Shown one piece after another: positions 19,452-28,339 of a stretch of 64,000 nucleotides of DNA. Below the pieces are notes generated by a model, which worked only from the letters and a program-made list of their open reading frames with translations, did no database searches and had not been told where the DNA came from. The position numbers were made by a program, and so were the translations under genes. Source of the DNA: Limosilactobacillus fermentum. GTDB taxonomy: Bacteria > Bacillota > Bacilli > Lactobacillales > Lactobacillaceae. The DNA lies in NCBI RefSeq assembly GCF_013394085.1, contig NZ_CP040910.1, positions 1,595,112 through 1,659,111 of the forward strand, in the 5' to 3' direction. Position 1 is the stretch's first letter; the number at the start of each line of letters is the position of its first letter.

Positions 19452-19483
19452 TTTAGGCACTCCTTTTTGGATCTATGATACCA

Positions 19484-19800
19484 CTATTCTGGAAGCTCTT
19501 TGATCACCCGGGCCGGCACCCCGGCCACAATTGTGTTAGCGGGGACGTCTTTAGTTACCACCGCACCCGCGGCCACCACCACGTTATCACCAATCGTCAC
19601 CCCCGGCAAGATCGTTGCTTTCCCGCCGATCCAAACGTCGTTGCCGATCGTCACCGGTAAGGCCGTGGCGTGATAATGGCGGCGCCCCTCTTTATCAAGG
19701 GGATGGTTAACCGTATAGATATCAACGTTGGGGCCAATCATCACGTGGTCGCCAATCGTCACCTTGGCAATGTCTAAGATCGTTAGGTTGTAGTTAGTCG
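19484..19800 (-). pseudogene. Sugar O-acetyltransferase, 5'-truncated by an IS
   Basis: The C-terminal 105 or so residues of a maltose/galactoside O-acetyltransferase. The left-handed beta-helix repeats remain (TNYNLTILDIAKVTIGDHVM, PVTIGNDVWIGGKATILPGV, VVVAAGAVVTKDVPANTIVA). Family members are about 185 residues, so the N-terminal 80 or so are missing. Coding similarity stops at about 19800, exactly where the right end of the IS200/IS605-type element starts, and an in-frame stop follows. The remaining piece has no proper start and should be non-functional. Confidence 0.85.
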
Positions 19801-19945
19801 TGAACTACTCGGCCATAAATGACCGAGCTTCTGGGAACACGAAGTAGTATTTAGGATGTTGCTTCTGTATTCAGAATACCTAACTTACAGAACTCCGTTC
19901 TTTTACCACGGCTAGTCCCTAGCCAACGGCTTTTAATCCTCTATG
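19801..19945 (-). ncRNA. Candidate omega RNA (reRNA) of the first TnpB
   Basis: TnpB nucleases use a guide RNA made from the 3' end of tnpB plus the element's right end, with the guide lying just outside the element. Here the 120 nt after the tnpB stop are rich in hairpins (GGGACTAGCC region and CTCGG/CCGAG), and the guide would begin in the acetyltransferase remnant at about 19800. This is inferred from position and structure only. Confidence 0.4.
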
Positions 19946-21082
19946 GAGTATATTAACTGCCGCATTAATATCTCGATCGTGATGAGTACCACATTTAGGA
20001 CAAGTCCATTCTCTAATTTCAAGTGGTTTCTTCCCACTATGGTAACCACACGTGCTACAGATCTGACTGGTGTAATTAGGATTAACAGTAATTAACTGTT
20101 TACCGTACCAATCACACTTGTATTCCAGCATGGTTCTAAATTGGTACCAACTGGCATTCGCAATAGCTTTAGCTAAATGGTGATTCTTTTGTAGATTCTT
20201 GGCTTTCAAATCTTCAATGACAATCACATCGTATTTTTTAACTAAGGCTGTTGTTAGTTTGTGTAAGTAATCTTGACGTTGGTTCGCTATCCGTTGTTGG
20301 TAGCGAGCCTTTTGTTTTTGAGCCCGTTGCCAATTCTGATAATCATTGAGATCCATTTTTACGTCTTTATGATTATGGTTCCATTGGCGAACAGCTACGG
20401 TTGCTTGATATTTTCGGCGACTATACTTGCTTTGCCACTTTGTGGCTTGCTTTTCCAACCACTTAGCATTGAAAGTACCAAACTTTTCACCGTCAGAACT
20501 AATCGCTAAGTCAGCGATCCCAACATCCAGGCCAACGGTCTTGCCTGTTTTTGGCAATGCTTCTGGAGCAACAGTCTCGACCTGCAAAGATAAGTAGTAG
20601 CGACCAGTTGGACCATAGCTGACGGTATAACGCTTAATTTTGCCATTTACAGCTTGAGAGGTCTTACTAGTTCGAATGCTTCCTAACTTAGGTAGCTTCA
20701 TTCTTCTCTTGGCAATCACTGTGCAGACCGACCGACCAGTATATGACTGTTTGGCGGCGTGCCTGCTTTTAAAGCGTGGATAGCCACCACGATGTTTAAA
20801 CAGCATCTTAAAAGCTTGGACTAGATTATGGTTCACCACAAGGAAACTAGTCGCATCGCTGTCTTTAAGATAGGGATATTCTTGTTTCAACTGTTTAAGC
20901 AAGTAATTCATTCCATATTCATTTACAAAATGACTGCTAGGATTGTTTTGATAGCGTTGCTTAGCCATATCTAGCATGAGATTCCACACTCTACGGTCAT
21001 TGCCGAACATTTGCCATAGTTGAGCTTGTTGTTGCTTGTTAGGGTACAAGCGTAGCTTGACCCCTTTAATTAATTTGGTCAT
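19919..21082 (-). CDS. tnpB: RNA-guided endonuclease TnpB (IS200/IS605 family)
   Basis: 387 residues, full length. The RuvC-like catalytic residues are visible: the aspartate in [12 protein letters not shown] (near residue 185), the glutamate in [12 protein letters not shown] (near 290) and the final aspartate in [12 protein letters not shown] (about 369-371). The zinc finger has C342, C345, C361 and C364. TnpB cuts DNA complementary to its omega RNA next to a short TAM, which is thought to help the element persist. The gene overlaps tnpA by ATGA, implying translational coupling. Confidence 0.93.
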   Translation of the reverse strand: MTKLIKGVKLRLYPNKQQQAQLWQMFGNDRRVWNLMLDMAKQRYQNNPSSHFVNEYGMNYLLKQLKQEYPYLKDSDATSFLVVNHNLVQAFKMLFKHRGGYPRFKSRHAAKQSYTGRSVCTVIAKRRMKLPKLGSIRTSKTSQAVNGKIKRYTVSYGPTGRYYLSLQVETVAPEALPKTGKTVGLDVGIADLAISSDGEKFGTFNAKWLEKQATKWQSKYSRRKYQATVAVRQWNHNHKDVKMDLNDYQNWQRAQKQKARYQQRIANQRQDYLHKLTTALVKKYDVIVIEDLKAKNLQKNHHLAKAIANASWYQFRTMLEYKCDWYGKQLITVNPNYTSQICSTCGYHSGKKPLEIREWTCPKCGTHHDRDINAAVNILHRGLKAVG

Positions 21083-21516
21083 TCTAATTTCACCTCCTTT
21101 TTGCGTTGATCATCAATATACTTGGCTACTGCTTGTTCATTAACGCTCCCAATGCTTTCAACATAATAACTTGGTGACCATAGGTGACGACCTTGCTTTT
21201 TCCAGTAGCTAGTTTGTAGTTCTGGACATTCTCGGAAGAGGTGCCGTGCAGAAATGCCTTTAAGCCAGCGCATGATGTTAGTTACAGACAGTTTTGGCGG
21301 AGCGCTCACTAGTAAGTGGATATGGTCATCTTTACCAATCTCCATATGAGCAATCGTAAATCCATATTTTGAAGCTATATCATATAATGATTGCTTCAAG
21401 ACTTCTTCTACGTGTCCTTTCAACACTTTATTACGATATTTAGTTCCCCAAATTAAATGATAATTAAGATTGTAGACTGACGTTCTACCATATGTAATTC
21501 TTTTTGTATCTTTCAT
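21079..21516 (-). CDS. tnpA: Y1 HUH transposase (IS200/IS605 family)
   Basis: 145 residues. The HUH motif is DHIHLLVS (H65, H67) and the catalytic tyrosine is probably Y133 in AVAKYIDDQ. TnpA moves the element as single-stranded DNA, without target duplication, by recognising the subterminal hairpins. It is first in the tnpA-tnpB pair. All expected residues are present. Confidence 0.93.
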   Translation of the reverse strand: MKDTKRITYGRTSVYNLNYHLIWGTKYRNKVLKGHVEEVLKQSLYDIASKYGFTIAHMEIGKDDHIHLLVSAPPKLSVTNIMRWLKGISARHLFRECPELQTSYWKKQGRHLWSPSYYVESIGSVNEQAVAKYIDDQRKKEVKLE

Positions 21517-21606
21517 ACCAATAATTATATTACATTACGGTTCGATCATGTGCCCTAAGGGCACAAAAAAAGGCAATTCATCACGTCCTTAAAAGAACGT
21601 GTTTCC

Positions 21607-22032
21607 TTGCCCGCTTTCAAAAACGGCCTCCTCCCCTTTGTCAAACGGGACCAGAATGGGCGCCGGGCCTTCATGGATAACGACTTTAACTTCTTGAAGG
21701 TCATTAACTGCCTCAAGAAGAGTGGTGTCCCGGTTAAAGACATCGCGGGCTTTATCAACTTATGTATGCAAGGGGATCAAACCCTTGCCGAACGCTACGA
21801 TTACCTAGACCAAGAAGAAACGGTCATCGAAGCTAAGGTGGCCGAATTGCAAGAACAACTCGATTTCTTGCGCTTCAAAAAGTGGTACTACAAAACGTCT
21901 CTACAGGCCGGGACCGAAGCCGTCCACTTTATGGAGGGGACCAACGTCGTCCAACCAGACATTCACGAACAGTACCTAAAACTTAAGCAGCAAACCCCGC
22001 CGGACCAGTTCCGTCAGTTAATCGACCTTTAG
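21607..22032 (+). pseudogene. MerR-family regulator lacking its N-terminal helix-turn-helix
   Basis: About 140 residues. From GLLPFVKRDQNGRRAF onward the sequence follows MerR regulators (DFNFLKVINCLKKSGVPVKDI, then a coiled coil and a C-terminal part). The first 20-25 residues, which carry most of the recognition helix-turn-helix, are missing or scrambled. The break lies next to the left end of the IS200/IS605-type element. It would have been divergent from the truncated acetyltransferase, so one event appears to have removed both 5' ends. No DNA-binding function is expected. Confidence 0.7.
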
Positions 22033-22532
22033 CCCCGCTCTATTTCCCAGGAAATGACTGGCCATAGCGCCCGTACCAAGACGTAGGCCAGTGCGGCGCC
22101 AACGACCGCACTAGCCGAAAAGCTTGGGATAAATAACATTAAACCACCCTTACCGAATAAAAGCATTGCCAGCGGGACCGCCACTAGGGCGCCCACCAAG
22201 CCGGTTCCGACCACCTCCCCGAGGACGGCCAGGACCGGTTTTTTGAACTTCTGGTATAACCAACCGGCCAAGAAGGCGCCGATCATGCTACCCGGGAAAG
22301 CAAAGACCGTCCCGGTTCCCAGCAGGTTCCGTAGGATTGAAGTTGCCAAGGCTTGACCAAGTGCCCACCAGGGACCCAGGATGATCCCACTCAAGACGTT
22401 GACCAGGCTTTGGACCGGTGCGCACTTAGCGATCCCGATCGGAAAGGAAAAGAGACTCCCCCCGTAGGTAGCAATGGCGACAAACAGGGCGGTCAACACC
22501 AACTTTTTAATCTGCGTTTGCTTTGGCTCCAT
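22029..22532 (-). CDS. thiW: ECF transporter S component ThiW (thiamine precursor uptake)
   Basis: 167 residues, five to six hydrophobic segments. The N-terminal KKLVLTALFVAIATYGGSLF and the GPWWALGQALATSILRNLLGTG block fit ThiW-type substrate-binding components, thought to bind the thiazole moiety of thiamine. No ATPase or T component lies alongside, so it would share the general ECF module. It is the second gene behind a TPP riboswitch, which supports the role. RBS AAAGGGGGAG precedes the ATG. Confidence 0.8.
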   Translation of the reverse strand: MEPKQTQIKKLVLTALFVAIATYGGSLFSFPIGIAKCAPVQSLVNVLSGIILGPWWALGQALATSILRNLLGTGTVFAFPGSMIGAFLAGWLYQKFKKPVLAVLGEVVGTGLVGALVAVPLAMLLFGKGGLMLFIPSFSASAVVGAALAYVLVRALWPVISWEIERG

Positions 22533-22550
22533 TAGTTGCTCCCCCTTTAG

Positions 22551-23029
22551 TTAGGCTGGTTGAATGGCGTGCGCCCTGACCAAGAGGCGGACAACGTAGT
22601 GGACTAAGACGGCCCCAAACAAAAGGTCGGAAACGAGCCGGGTGCAAAACAGGGCGAGAATCATCGGTAGAGCTAAGTGAATGTAACCCTGCTTAAAGAT
22701 TTCGTAGGCAAAGGACACCACCGTGACCCAAAAGGCCGATGAAATCAGCGCCGGCCAGCCCCAGTTCTTGTAGCGCAGGGTTAAAAAGCCCAGTTCACTC
22801 CCGGCCACGGCGGCTAACACCTCCCAATCACGGCCGTCCCCGGGAGCCGGAGAATGGCAATTGCTAGTGGTCCGGCCATGATCCAAAGGCCAAATAAGAC
22901 CTCGTTGGCAAAGGGACCGATCACGAGGTAAAGCGGGGCGTAAATGACGTCTGTTCCGACAAAGAGCGCCCCAAATATTAGGGCGATCAACATGATGAAG
23001 ATAATGTCTTTGAGTGTGAGATGCTTCAT
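22551..23029 (-). pseudogene. ykoE: YkoE-type thiamine/HMP ECF S component, frameshifted
   Basis: The first 69 residues, from MKHLTLKDIIFIMLIALIFG to LRLPGTAVIG, match YkoE substrate-binding components. The next residues continue in another frame (EVLAAVAGSELGFLTLRYKN). The break is at about 22821-22826, where a G-run appears to be one base short. The joined product (about 160 residues) is also shorter than YkoE proteins of about 190, as if 25-30 residues after EVLAAVAG had been deleted. Start ATG at 23027-23029 behind GGAGTG. The riboswitch upstream is intact. Confidence 0.75.
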
Positions 23030-23041
23030 GGTTTTCACTCC

Positions 23042-23076
23042 AAAAAAAGCCCTTCTGTCCGGGGGCAGAAGAGCTG
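23042..23076 (-). terminator. Terminator of the TPP riboswitch expression platform
   Basis: On the minus strand AGCTCTTCTG, a short loop, CAGAAGGGCT and seven T residues, directly before the GGAGTG ribosome binding site of ykoE. This is the expected premature terminator used when TPP is bound. Confidence 0.8.
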
Positions 23077-23095
23077 GAATGGCGGGGAAATTCCG

Positions 23096-23182
23096 TTGAT
23101 TCAACTATCTTCCTCCGCTAGTATTAACTAGATCAGGTTCAATGGGTATTTCTCAGCTAAATCAATAGCACCCCAGACAGAT
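23096..23182 (-). promoter_or_regulatory. TPP riboswitch (THI element)
   Basis: The minus strand shows the conserved landmarks in order: GGGGTGC, GCTGAGA, a short ACCC segment, TTGAACCTGATCTAGTTAAT and ACTAGCGGAGG. These are diagnostic of the TPP aptamer. The aptamer is followed by an intrinsic terminator and then ykoE-thiW, so high TPP should stop transcription. Confidence 0.95.
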
Positions 23183-23309
23183 TCTGATATTTACGTTACC
23201 CTAAGTCAACCACACTTCCGCCCAAAAGAAAAGGGGCAGTTTGAATTACCGGGGACCAAAATTTACAAGAACTTTACCAAAGACTGACCATAGCTCCTCT
23301 TCCCCTTGC

Positions 23310-23315
23310 TATAAT
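23310..23315 (+). promoter_or_regulatory. Extended -10 promoter of uppP
   Basis: TGCTATAAT (core at 23310-23315) lies about 60 nt before the uppP start. A TGACCA-like -35 is present at an unusual 19-nt spacing. Confidence 0.5.
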
Positions 23316-23375
23316 GGTAGCTGAATAAATTTGCGGAGCCCCTTTAAAGTAGTCGGGGCGCAAGGAGGATATGCT

Positions 23376-24206
23376 GTGCTTGAAATACTGAAAGCCGTGA
23401 TCTTAGGAATCGTTGAAGGAATCACCGAATTTTTACCGATCAGTTCGACCGGTCACCTGGTCCTTGTCGATGAGTTTATTAAGCTCAACGAACCCAAGAA
23501 GTTTATCGACATGTTCAACGTCGTGATCCAACTTGGGGCCATCATGGCGGTGGTGGTCTTGTACTTCCACAAACTCAACCCCTGGTCACCGAAAAAGTCC
23601 CGCTTGGAACGGTCCCAAACCTGGACCCTGTGGAAAAAGGTGATCATCGCCGTGATTCCTTCGGTGATCATCGGCTTACCGCTCAACGACTGGATGGACG
23701 CCCACCTCATGAACTGGCTGGTGGTTTCGATCGCCCTGATCGTTTACGGGGTCTTGTTCATCGTAATCGAAAACCACAACCAAAACCTACGGCCCCGCTT
23801 TGACAGCCTCAACACCCTACCTTACAAGGTGGCCATTCTGATCGGGTGCTTCCAGATCCTCTCCTTGATCCCCGGAACGTCGCGGTCGGGAGCTACGATC
23901 CTAGGGGCGATCCTCATTGGGACTTCACGCTACGTGGCCGCCGAATTCTCCTTCTTCTTGGCGATCCCGACCATGTTCGGGGCCTCCCTGTTGAAGTTGT
24001 ACAAGTTCTTCGCCCACGGCGGGACCCTGGCCGGCAACCAAGGCCTCATCTTGGCCGTTGGGGTGATCGTTTCCTTCGTGGTGGCCTACGCCTCGATCCG
24101 TTTCTTGTTAAATTACATCAAGACCAAGGACTTCAAGGCCTTTGGGTGGTACCGGATCATCCTCGGGGTGATCGTGATTGCCTACTTCGCCCTGTTAGCC
24201 CACTAA
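23376..24206 (+). CDS. uppP: Undecaprenyl-diphosphatase
   Basis: 276 residues, multi-pass membrane protein. UppP (BacA) dephosphorylates undecaprenyl diphosphate to recycle the lipid carrier of cell-wall synthesis and gives bacitracin tolerance. The family signatures are [20 protein letters not shown] near the N-terminus and [13 protein letters not shown] in the middle, with the catalytic glutamates, serine and arginine. The GTG at 23376 lies seven bases behind AAGGAGG. A strong terminator follows. Confidence 0.96.
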   Translation: MLEILKAVILGIVEGITEFLPISSTGHLVLVDEFIKLNEPKKFIDMFNVVIQLGAIMAVVVLYFHKLNPWSPKKSRLERSQTWTLWKKVIIAVIPSVIIGLPLNDWMDAHLMNWLVVSIALIVYGVLFIVIENHNQNLRPRFDSLNTLPYKVAILIGCFQILSLIPGTSRSGATILGAILIGTSRYVAAEFSFFLAIPTMFGASLLKLYKFFAHGGTLAGNQGLILAVGVIVSFVVAYASIRFLLNYIKTKDFKAFGWYRIILGVIVIAYFALLAH

Positions 24207-24212
24207 TCCGTT

Positions 24213-24266
24213 AACTGCATCAAAAAGACCGGCTGTGATTACCAGCCGGTCTTTTTTGATGCAGTT
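24213..24266. terminator. Bidirectional terminator after uppP
   Basis: AACTGCATCAAAAAGACCGG and its complement form a very long perfect hairpin around a TGATTAC loop. It also serves the converging SDR pseudogene. Confidence 0.93.
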
Positions 24267-25028
24267 AGTTAACCGTCCAACCCCCATCGGCCTTGACGAT
24301 GTCGCCGTTGATAAAACTTGCTTCGTCTGAGGCCAAGAAGAGGGCTAAGTTGGCAATTTGTCCCGGTTGACCAATTGGGGTCTCACCAGTGGCCTGCAGG
24401 GCTTGCATCCCCAGTGGGTCCGGTGCTGTAATCGTGGTTTGGATGTTGGTAGCCACCCCACCTGGCGCAATGGCGTTGGCCCGCACCTTACCAAAACGTC
24501 CGTACGTCCCGGCGATGTTTTTAGTCAACCCCACCAAAGCGTGTTTAGCCATGGTGTAAGCCGCCCCACCCCGGGTCCCGAAGAGGCCACCGACTGAGGC
24601 GTTATTAATGATGACCCCGCCGGTTTCTTGTTTTCCATCACCTGAATGGCCGCCCGACATAGCTTAACGGGGCCAGTCAAGTTAATGGCCATTACCCGCT
24701 CATATTCTGCGTCGGTTAGGTTCCCGACTGGGGTGAAATTATCCATGATCCCCGCGTTGTTGACCAAGATGTCCAATTGGCCAAAGGTCTGGGTGGCAAA
24801 GTCAATCACCCCGTCAACGTCTTCTTGCTTCACAACGTTGGTCACCTTAGCAGCGGCTTAGCCACCCGCCTGTTCAATCGCTTGCTTAACTTCTTCGATC
24901 CCTTGGGCGTTGATGTCTGCTAAGAACACCTTGGCCCCTTCCTTAGCAAAGAGTTGGCTGATCGCCTTCCCCATTCCGGAACCAGCCCCGGTTACAATAG
25001 CGACCTTACCCGTTAAACGTCCCGTCAT
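24265..25028 (-). pseudogene. Short-chain dehydrogenase/reductase with a stop and a frameshift
   Basis: The product starts at ATG 25026-25028 with the cofactor motif VTGAGSGMGKAI (TGxxxGxG). After EQAGG an in-frame TAA at about 24857-24859 interrupts it. The same frame then continues with ILVNNAGIM. A one-base deletion near 24628 (AAG-AAACC where AAGGAAACC is expected) shifts the frame before GAAYTMAKHALVG, the catalytic YxxxK. The C-terminus FINGDIVKADGGWTVN is intact. Two independent lesions indicate genuine decay. The substrate class is not recognisable. Confidence 0.85.
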
Positions 25029-25115
25029 AATGGCACCATCCTTTCGTTTTCAATTACTGTAAGCGTTACCGCTATTATAATCATGACGTTTTGGGTTAAC
25101 CACTAATTTCAACAC

Positions 25116-25154
25116 AAAAAGACGCCGCTGAGGATAACCTCAACGGCGCCTTTT
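25116..25154 (-). terminator. Terminator of the tRNA operon
   Basis: GACGCCGCTGAGG and CCTCAACGGCGCC pair around ATAA. On the minus strand a TTTTTG tract follows, directly after tRNA-Pro. Confidence 0.88.
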
Positions 25155-25165
25155 GGGAATAACGA

Positions 25166-25239
<74 letters not shown>

Positions 25240-25244
25240 AGGTA

Positions 25245-25318
25245 TGCACCCAGAAGGAGTCGAACCTTCAACCTTCTGATTCGTAGTCAGACACTCTATC
25301 CAATTGCGCTATGGGTGC
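25245..25318 (-). tRNA. tRNA-Arg(ACG)
   Basis: 74 nt, acceptor GCACCCA/TGGGTGC, anticodon loop CTACGAA giving ACG, which would be edited to ICG by TadA. Confidence 0.95.
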
Positions 25319-25327
25319 GTAAGAAAA

Positions 25328-25399
25328 AGCGGAAGACGGGATTCGAACCCGCGACCCCCACCATGGCAAGGTGATGTTCTACCACTGAACTACTTCCGC
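25328..25399 (-). tRNA. tRNA-Gly(GCC)
   Basis: 72 nt, acceptor GCGGAAG/CTTCCGC, anticodon GCC within TTGCCAT, T-loop GGTTCGAATCC. Confidence 0.95.
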
Positions 25400-25507
25400 A
25401 ATTTTCGGGGTGATTGGCAATTACTTGCCTTTCAACGTTTATATATGTTACTCTTCTAGACCAACTTTGTCAATTACTTTTTTAAAATAATTAAGTTGGT
25501 TGGTCAA

Positions 25508-25590
25508 TGCGGATAAGAGGACTCGAACCTCCACGTCATAAAGACACAAGAACCTAAATCTTGCGCGTCTGCCAGTTCCGCCATATCCGC
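25508..25590 (-). tRNA. tRNA-Leu(TAG)
   Basis: 83 nt with a long variable arm as expected for leucine, acceptor GCGGATA/TATCCGC, anticodon loop TTTAGGT giving TAG. Confidence 0.95.
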
Positions 25591-25641
25591 ATGACAAACG
25601 TCGAAAATAAAAGGACGATCCCCTCGGACGCCCTAATAAAA

Positions 25642-25714
25642 TGGAGGATACAGGGCTCGAACCTGTGACCCTCTGCTTGTAAGGCAGACGCTCTCCCAAC
25701 TGAGCTAATCCTCC
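25642..25714 (-). tRNA. tRNA-Val(TAC)
   Basis: 73 nt, acceptor GGAGGAT/ATCCTCC, anticodon loop CTTACAA giving TAC. First gene of the tRNA operon. Confidence 0.95.
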
Positions 25715-25735
25715 ATGTTAACTGACAACTTCTAT

Positions 25736-25764
25736 AGTATAGGCGATGTCAGTCAAACTGTCAA
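25736..25764 (-). promoter_or_regulatory. Promoter of the tRNA operon
   Basis: On the minus strand TTGACA (25759-25764), exactly 17 nt, then TATACT (25736-25741), 22 nt before tRNA-Val. It begins just past the stop codon of the deoxynucleoside kinase gene. Confidence 0.85.
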
Positions 25765-25767
25765 TCA

Positions 25768-26409
25768 TTACTTTAAATTTAATGCAGAAAGTTTTGAATC
25801 GATTTGTTCCAAGACGACCTTGGCCGCCTGCGGATCCGCCACAAAGTCGTACTGGTCGCCATCGATCATCATCTTCGGGCTCTTATCGTATGCCTCGTAC
25901 CAGGATTGGTAACGCTGGTTGAGCGTCTTGTAGTACTGGTAGAGGCTCGGGTCGTTTTCGATTTGTTCAAAGGACCGCCCGCGTTGCTTGATCCGGTTGA
26001 GCATCGTTTCAAAGGAGACCCGGATGTGGATCAAAAGGTTGGGCGCCTTTTGGTGGGCCTGATCTGGTAACTCTTCCATCATGTTCCCCAACAAGGAGGT
26101 GTAGATATCAGCTTCCGTGTGGGTAGCCCGTCCCAAGTCAGCGTTCATCTTAAACATCAGGGCGTCTTCAAAGATTGACCGGTCCAACACGTTCAAATCG
26201 TTATCAAAGGAATCCTTGATTTCGTCTAGGCGCCTGTTTAAAAAGTAAATCTGCAACAAGAACCCGTACTTTTGCGGGTCTTTGTAAAAGAGGGGCAAGA
26301 TCGGGTTGTCATCGACCGATTCAAAAAACGGCTTACTTCCCAGGTGGTCGGCGAGCATCTGCGTCAGGCTCGTCTTCCCCGCCCCAATCGTTCCGGCTAA
26401 TACAATCAT
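25768..26409 (-). CDS. Deoxynucleoside kinase (dAdo/dGuo kinase family)
   Basis: 213 residues. The P-loop is AGTIGAGKTSLT at the N-terminus, followed by ESVDDNPILPLFY and the LDRSIFEDALMF (D-R-S) motif that binds the nucleoside and catalyses phosphate transfer. A C-terminal arginine-rich lid is present (RIKQRGRSFEQIE). Such kinases salvage deoxyadenosine or deoxyguanosine, and lactobacilli usually carry two related copies. Only one is visible here. Its substrate cannot be settled from the sequence. Confidence 0.9.
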   Translation of the reverse strand: MIVLAGTIGAGKTSLTQMLADHLGSKPFFESVDDNPILPLFYKDPQKYGFLLQIYFLNRRLDEIKDSFDNDLNVLDRSIFEDALMFKMNADLGRATHTEADIYTSLLGNMMEELPDQAHQKAPNLLIHIRVSFETMLNRIKQRGRSFEQIENDPSLYQYYKTLNQRYQSWYEAYDKSPKMMIDGDQYDFVADPQAAKVVLEQIDSKLSALNLK

Positions 26410-26488
26410 CCGTTAAACCTCACTTATTCGTTCCGTTTCAAAAGACACAAGGACTATTCTAACACCCCCGCGGTCATTTTTGAAAAGA

Positions 26489-26529
26489 AAAAACCAAGGG
26501 TGGTTGAAAATACAACGCCCCTTGGTTTT
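26489..26529 (-). terminator. Terminator of lysP
   Basis: AAAACCAAGGG-GGTTG and CAACG-CCCTTGGTTTT form a hairpin followed by TTTTC on the minus strand, about 10 nt past the lysP stop. Confidence 0.85.
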
Positions 26530-26539
26530 CGGTCTTAAC

Positions 26540-28030
26540 TTACTTATCTTCGGTTGGCTCGTAGCTTTCCCCCTTGGTCGACCGGGAAAGATCGGCGTCA
26601 GTCGGCTTAATCATCTTAGAGCCGTAACGAAGCTTGTAGTACAGGTACAAAACAATGTAGATCGGCACCGCCATGTAAGTGATGGCAATGTTGGACCAAT
26701 CCAACTTGGCAAAGGCACTCAGGTTCTGGGCCACGATTACGACGATACATAATACGAAGGCGAAAATAGGACCAAACGGGAACCACTTAGCGTGATACTT
26801 GAGTTCGGACAGTTGGTGTCCCTGGGCCAAGAAGGCCTTCCGGAAGCAGTAGTGTGAAATAGCGATCCCCAACCAGGCGATAAACCCACAGAGCCCGGAA
26901 GCACTGATTAAGTAGTTGTAGGCGTTAGGGCCAATGAATTGGGTTGCCCACACCAGGATGCCGACCACCGTCGTCCCTAACAGACCGTAAATCGGAATCC
27001 CGTGCTTGTTAACGTAACCAAACATCTTCCAAGCGTAACCTTCCCGGGCCTGGGAGTACAGCATCCGCGTTGATGCGTACATCCAGGAGTTGGCCGAAGA
27101 AAGGACGGCCACCAGGATGACGGCGTTCATAACCGACGCAGCGGCGGCTAAACCGGCCCGCTTAAAGATCAGGGTAAACGGTGAGGTCACGATGTCTTGC
27201 ACGTCAGACGACAGCAGGTGCGGATCGGTGTACGGTAAGATACAAGCAATCACGAAGATCGTCAAAATGTAGAACAAGAGGATCCGCCAGAAGGTGGACT
27301 TGATCGCTTCTGGAACCGCCTTTTCCGGGTTTTCCGATTCCCCGGCGGTGATCCCGATCATTTCGGTCCCCTGAAAGGAGAATCCAGCCACCAAGAAGAC
27401 GGTGATTATGCCGGGTACCCCGTTAACAAACGGCGCCTTCTTGTAGGTAAAGTTAGTCAAATCGGTTGGTCCTTGGCCGCCCATGATCCCGAGGATCACT
27501 AAGACCCCCACGATGATAAAGATGATAACGGTGACCACCTTGATCAAGGCTAACCAGAATTCCGTTTCCCCGTAAGAACGAACCGACAGGTAATTAATAA
27601 TGAAGATCAAGATAAAGGCGACCCCGGAAAAGACCCAGGCCGGTACGTGGGGAAGCCAGAAGTTCATCACTAACCCGACCGTGGTGATTTCCACCGGCAC
27701 CGTGATAGCGGCGTTAAACCAGTAGTTCCACCCGAGGGCAAACCCGGTTGCCGGCGAGACGAACTTACTTGCGTAGGCGGCAAAGGACCCGGTCAGCGGG
27801 ATGTAAGTCGCCATTTCAGCCAAACTGGTCATCAAGAAGTAGACCATTACCCCCATGACCGCGTAGGCAATCAGGGCGCCCCCTGGTCCGGCCGTGGTAA
27901 TTGCCGACCCGGATGCGATGAAAAGCCCGGTCCCAATTGATCCCCCGAGCGCGATCATTGTTAAGTGGCGCGTCTTTAGCGTCCGTTCAATGTGGCCGCC
28001 TTGTGTGCCAGATGATTGTTGCTCATCCAT
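26540..28030 (-). CDS. lysP: Lysine-specific permease (APC family)
   Basis: 496 residues with about twelve membrane segments. The APC signature GGSIGTGLFIASGSAI lies at the start of the first helix after HIERTLKTRHLTMIALG, and ITAGESENPEKAVPEAIKST is in the central loop, both typical of LysP-type amino acid permeases. The ATG at 28028-28030 follows TAGGAGGAAAAATC; an upstream in-frame start lacks a ribosome binding site. The lysine riboswitch in front strongly supports lysine as substrate. Confidence 0.9.
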   Translation of the reverse strand: MDEQQSSGTQGGHIERTLKTRHLTMIALGGSIGTGLFIASGSAITTAGPGGALIAYAVMGVMVYFLMTSLAEMATYIPLTGSFAAYASKFVSPATGFALGWNYWFNAAITVPVEITTVGLVMNFWLPHVPAWVFSGVAFILIFIINYLSVRSYGETEFWLALIKVVTVIIFIIVGVLVILGIMGGQGPTDLTNFTYKKAPFVNGVPGIITVFLVAGFSFQGTEMIGITAGESENPEKAVPEAIKSTFWRILLFYILTIFVIACILPYTDPHLLSSDVQDIVTSPFTLIFKRAGLAAAASVMNAVILVAVLSSANSWMYASTRMLYSQAREGYAWKMFGYVNKHGIPIYGLLGTTVVGILVWATQFIGPNAYNYLISASGLCGFIAWLGIAISHYCFRKAFLAQGHQLSELKYHAKWFPFGPIFAFVLCIVVIVAQNLSAFAKLDWSNIAITYMAVPIYIVLYLYYKLRYGSKMIKPTDADLSRSTKGESYEPTEDK

Positions 28031-28137
28031 GATTTTTCCTCCTATATGGCTAAAGAGGTGGGGCAAAATTAAGGGGCCCCCTAGCAAGTGCTAGAAGACC
28101 CAACTCATGATTTGAATTAGTATCTGGAAGCACTCCG

Positions 28138-28292
28138 CAAACTGCGACAGTCCGTGGCCTCTTAAGCCACGTCCCAACAAAGGTAACAGCAAAATTACCG
28201 ATGTTTCGGCACGACACCCTTTCAAACGGGCTGGGGCATTTGCTTGCCTAACCCGCCATACTGATGAGTCGTGCGACCTCTTCTTGTGTGAT
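28138..28292 (-). promoter_or_regulatory. Lysine riboswitch (L box)
   Basis: The minus strand carries L-box landmarks in order: AGAGGTCGCACGACTCAT, GAAAGGG followed by GTGCCGAAA, a TTGGGACGTGGC/GCCACG arm and the closing GGACTGTCGCAG. Between it and lysP, AGTGCTTCC, TCTAGCACT and GGGGGCCCC followed by TTAATTTT could form alternative hairpins, the likely expression platform. High lysine should turn lysP off. Confidence 0.88.
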
Positions 28293-28339
28293 AAACATAA
28301 GTATTTTATAACGGGGATTGGGGGATGGCAACCCCTTTT

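Larger units (their letters stand above)
19801..21575 (-). mobile_element. IS200/IS605-type element with tnpA and tnpB in tandem
   Basis: The element carries a Y1 transposase gene and a TnpB gene that overlap by 4 nt on the same strand. Subterminal hairpins mark the ends: CTCGG/CCGAG with an AT-rich loop at 19808-19827 (right end, after tnpB) and GTGCCC-TAA-GGGCAC at 21550-21564 (left end). The right boundary at 19800/19801 is set by the acetyltransferase homology. The left boundary near 21575 is approximate. Both genes look intact. Confidence 0.85.

Noticed and set aside
3884-21575. A shared 17-mer, AGGGCACAAAAAAAGGC, in the ISL3 left end (about 3886) and beside the left end of the first IS605-type element (about 21558).
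   Set aside because: Similarity stops right outside the A-run, and both are explained by a hairpin next to a poly-A/T tract. I see no longer homology that would support a common origin.
25448-25699. An 83-codon frame on the minus strand across tRNA-Leu and tRNA-Val.
   Set aside because: It is made of tRNA sequence and spacer only.
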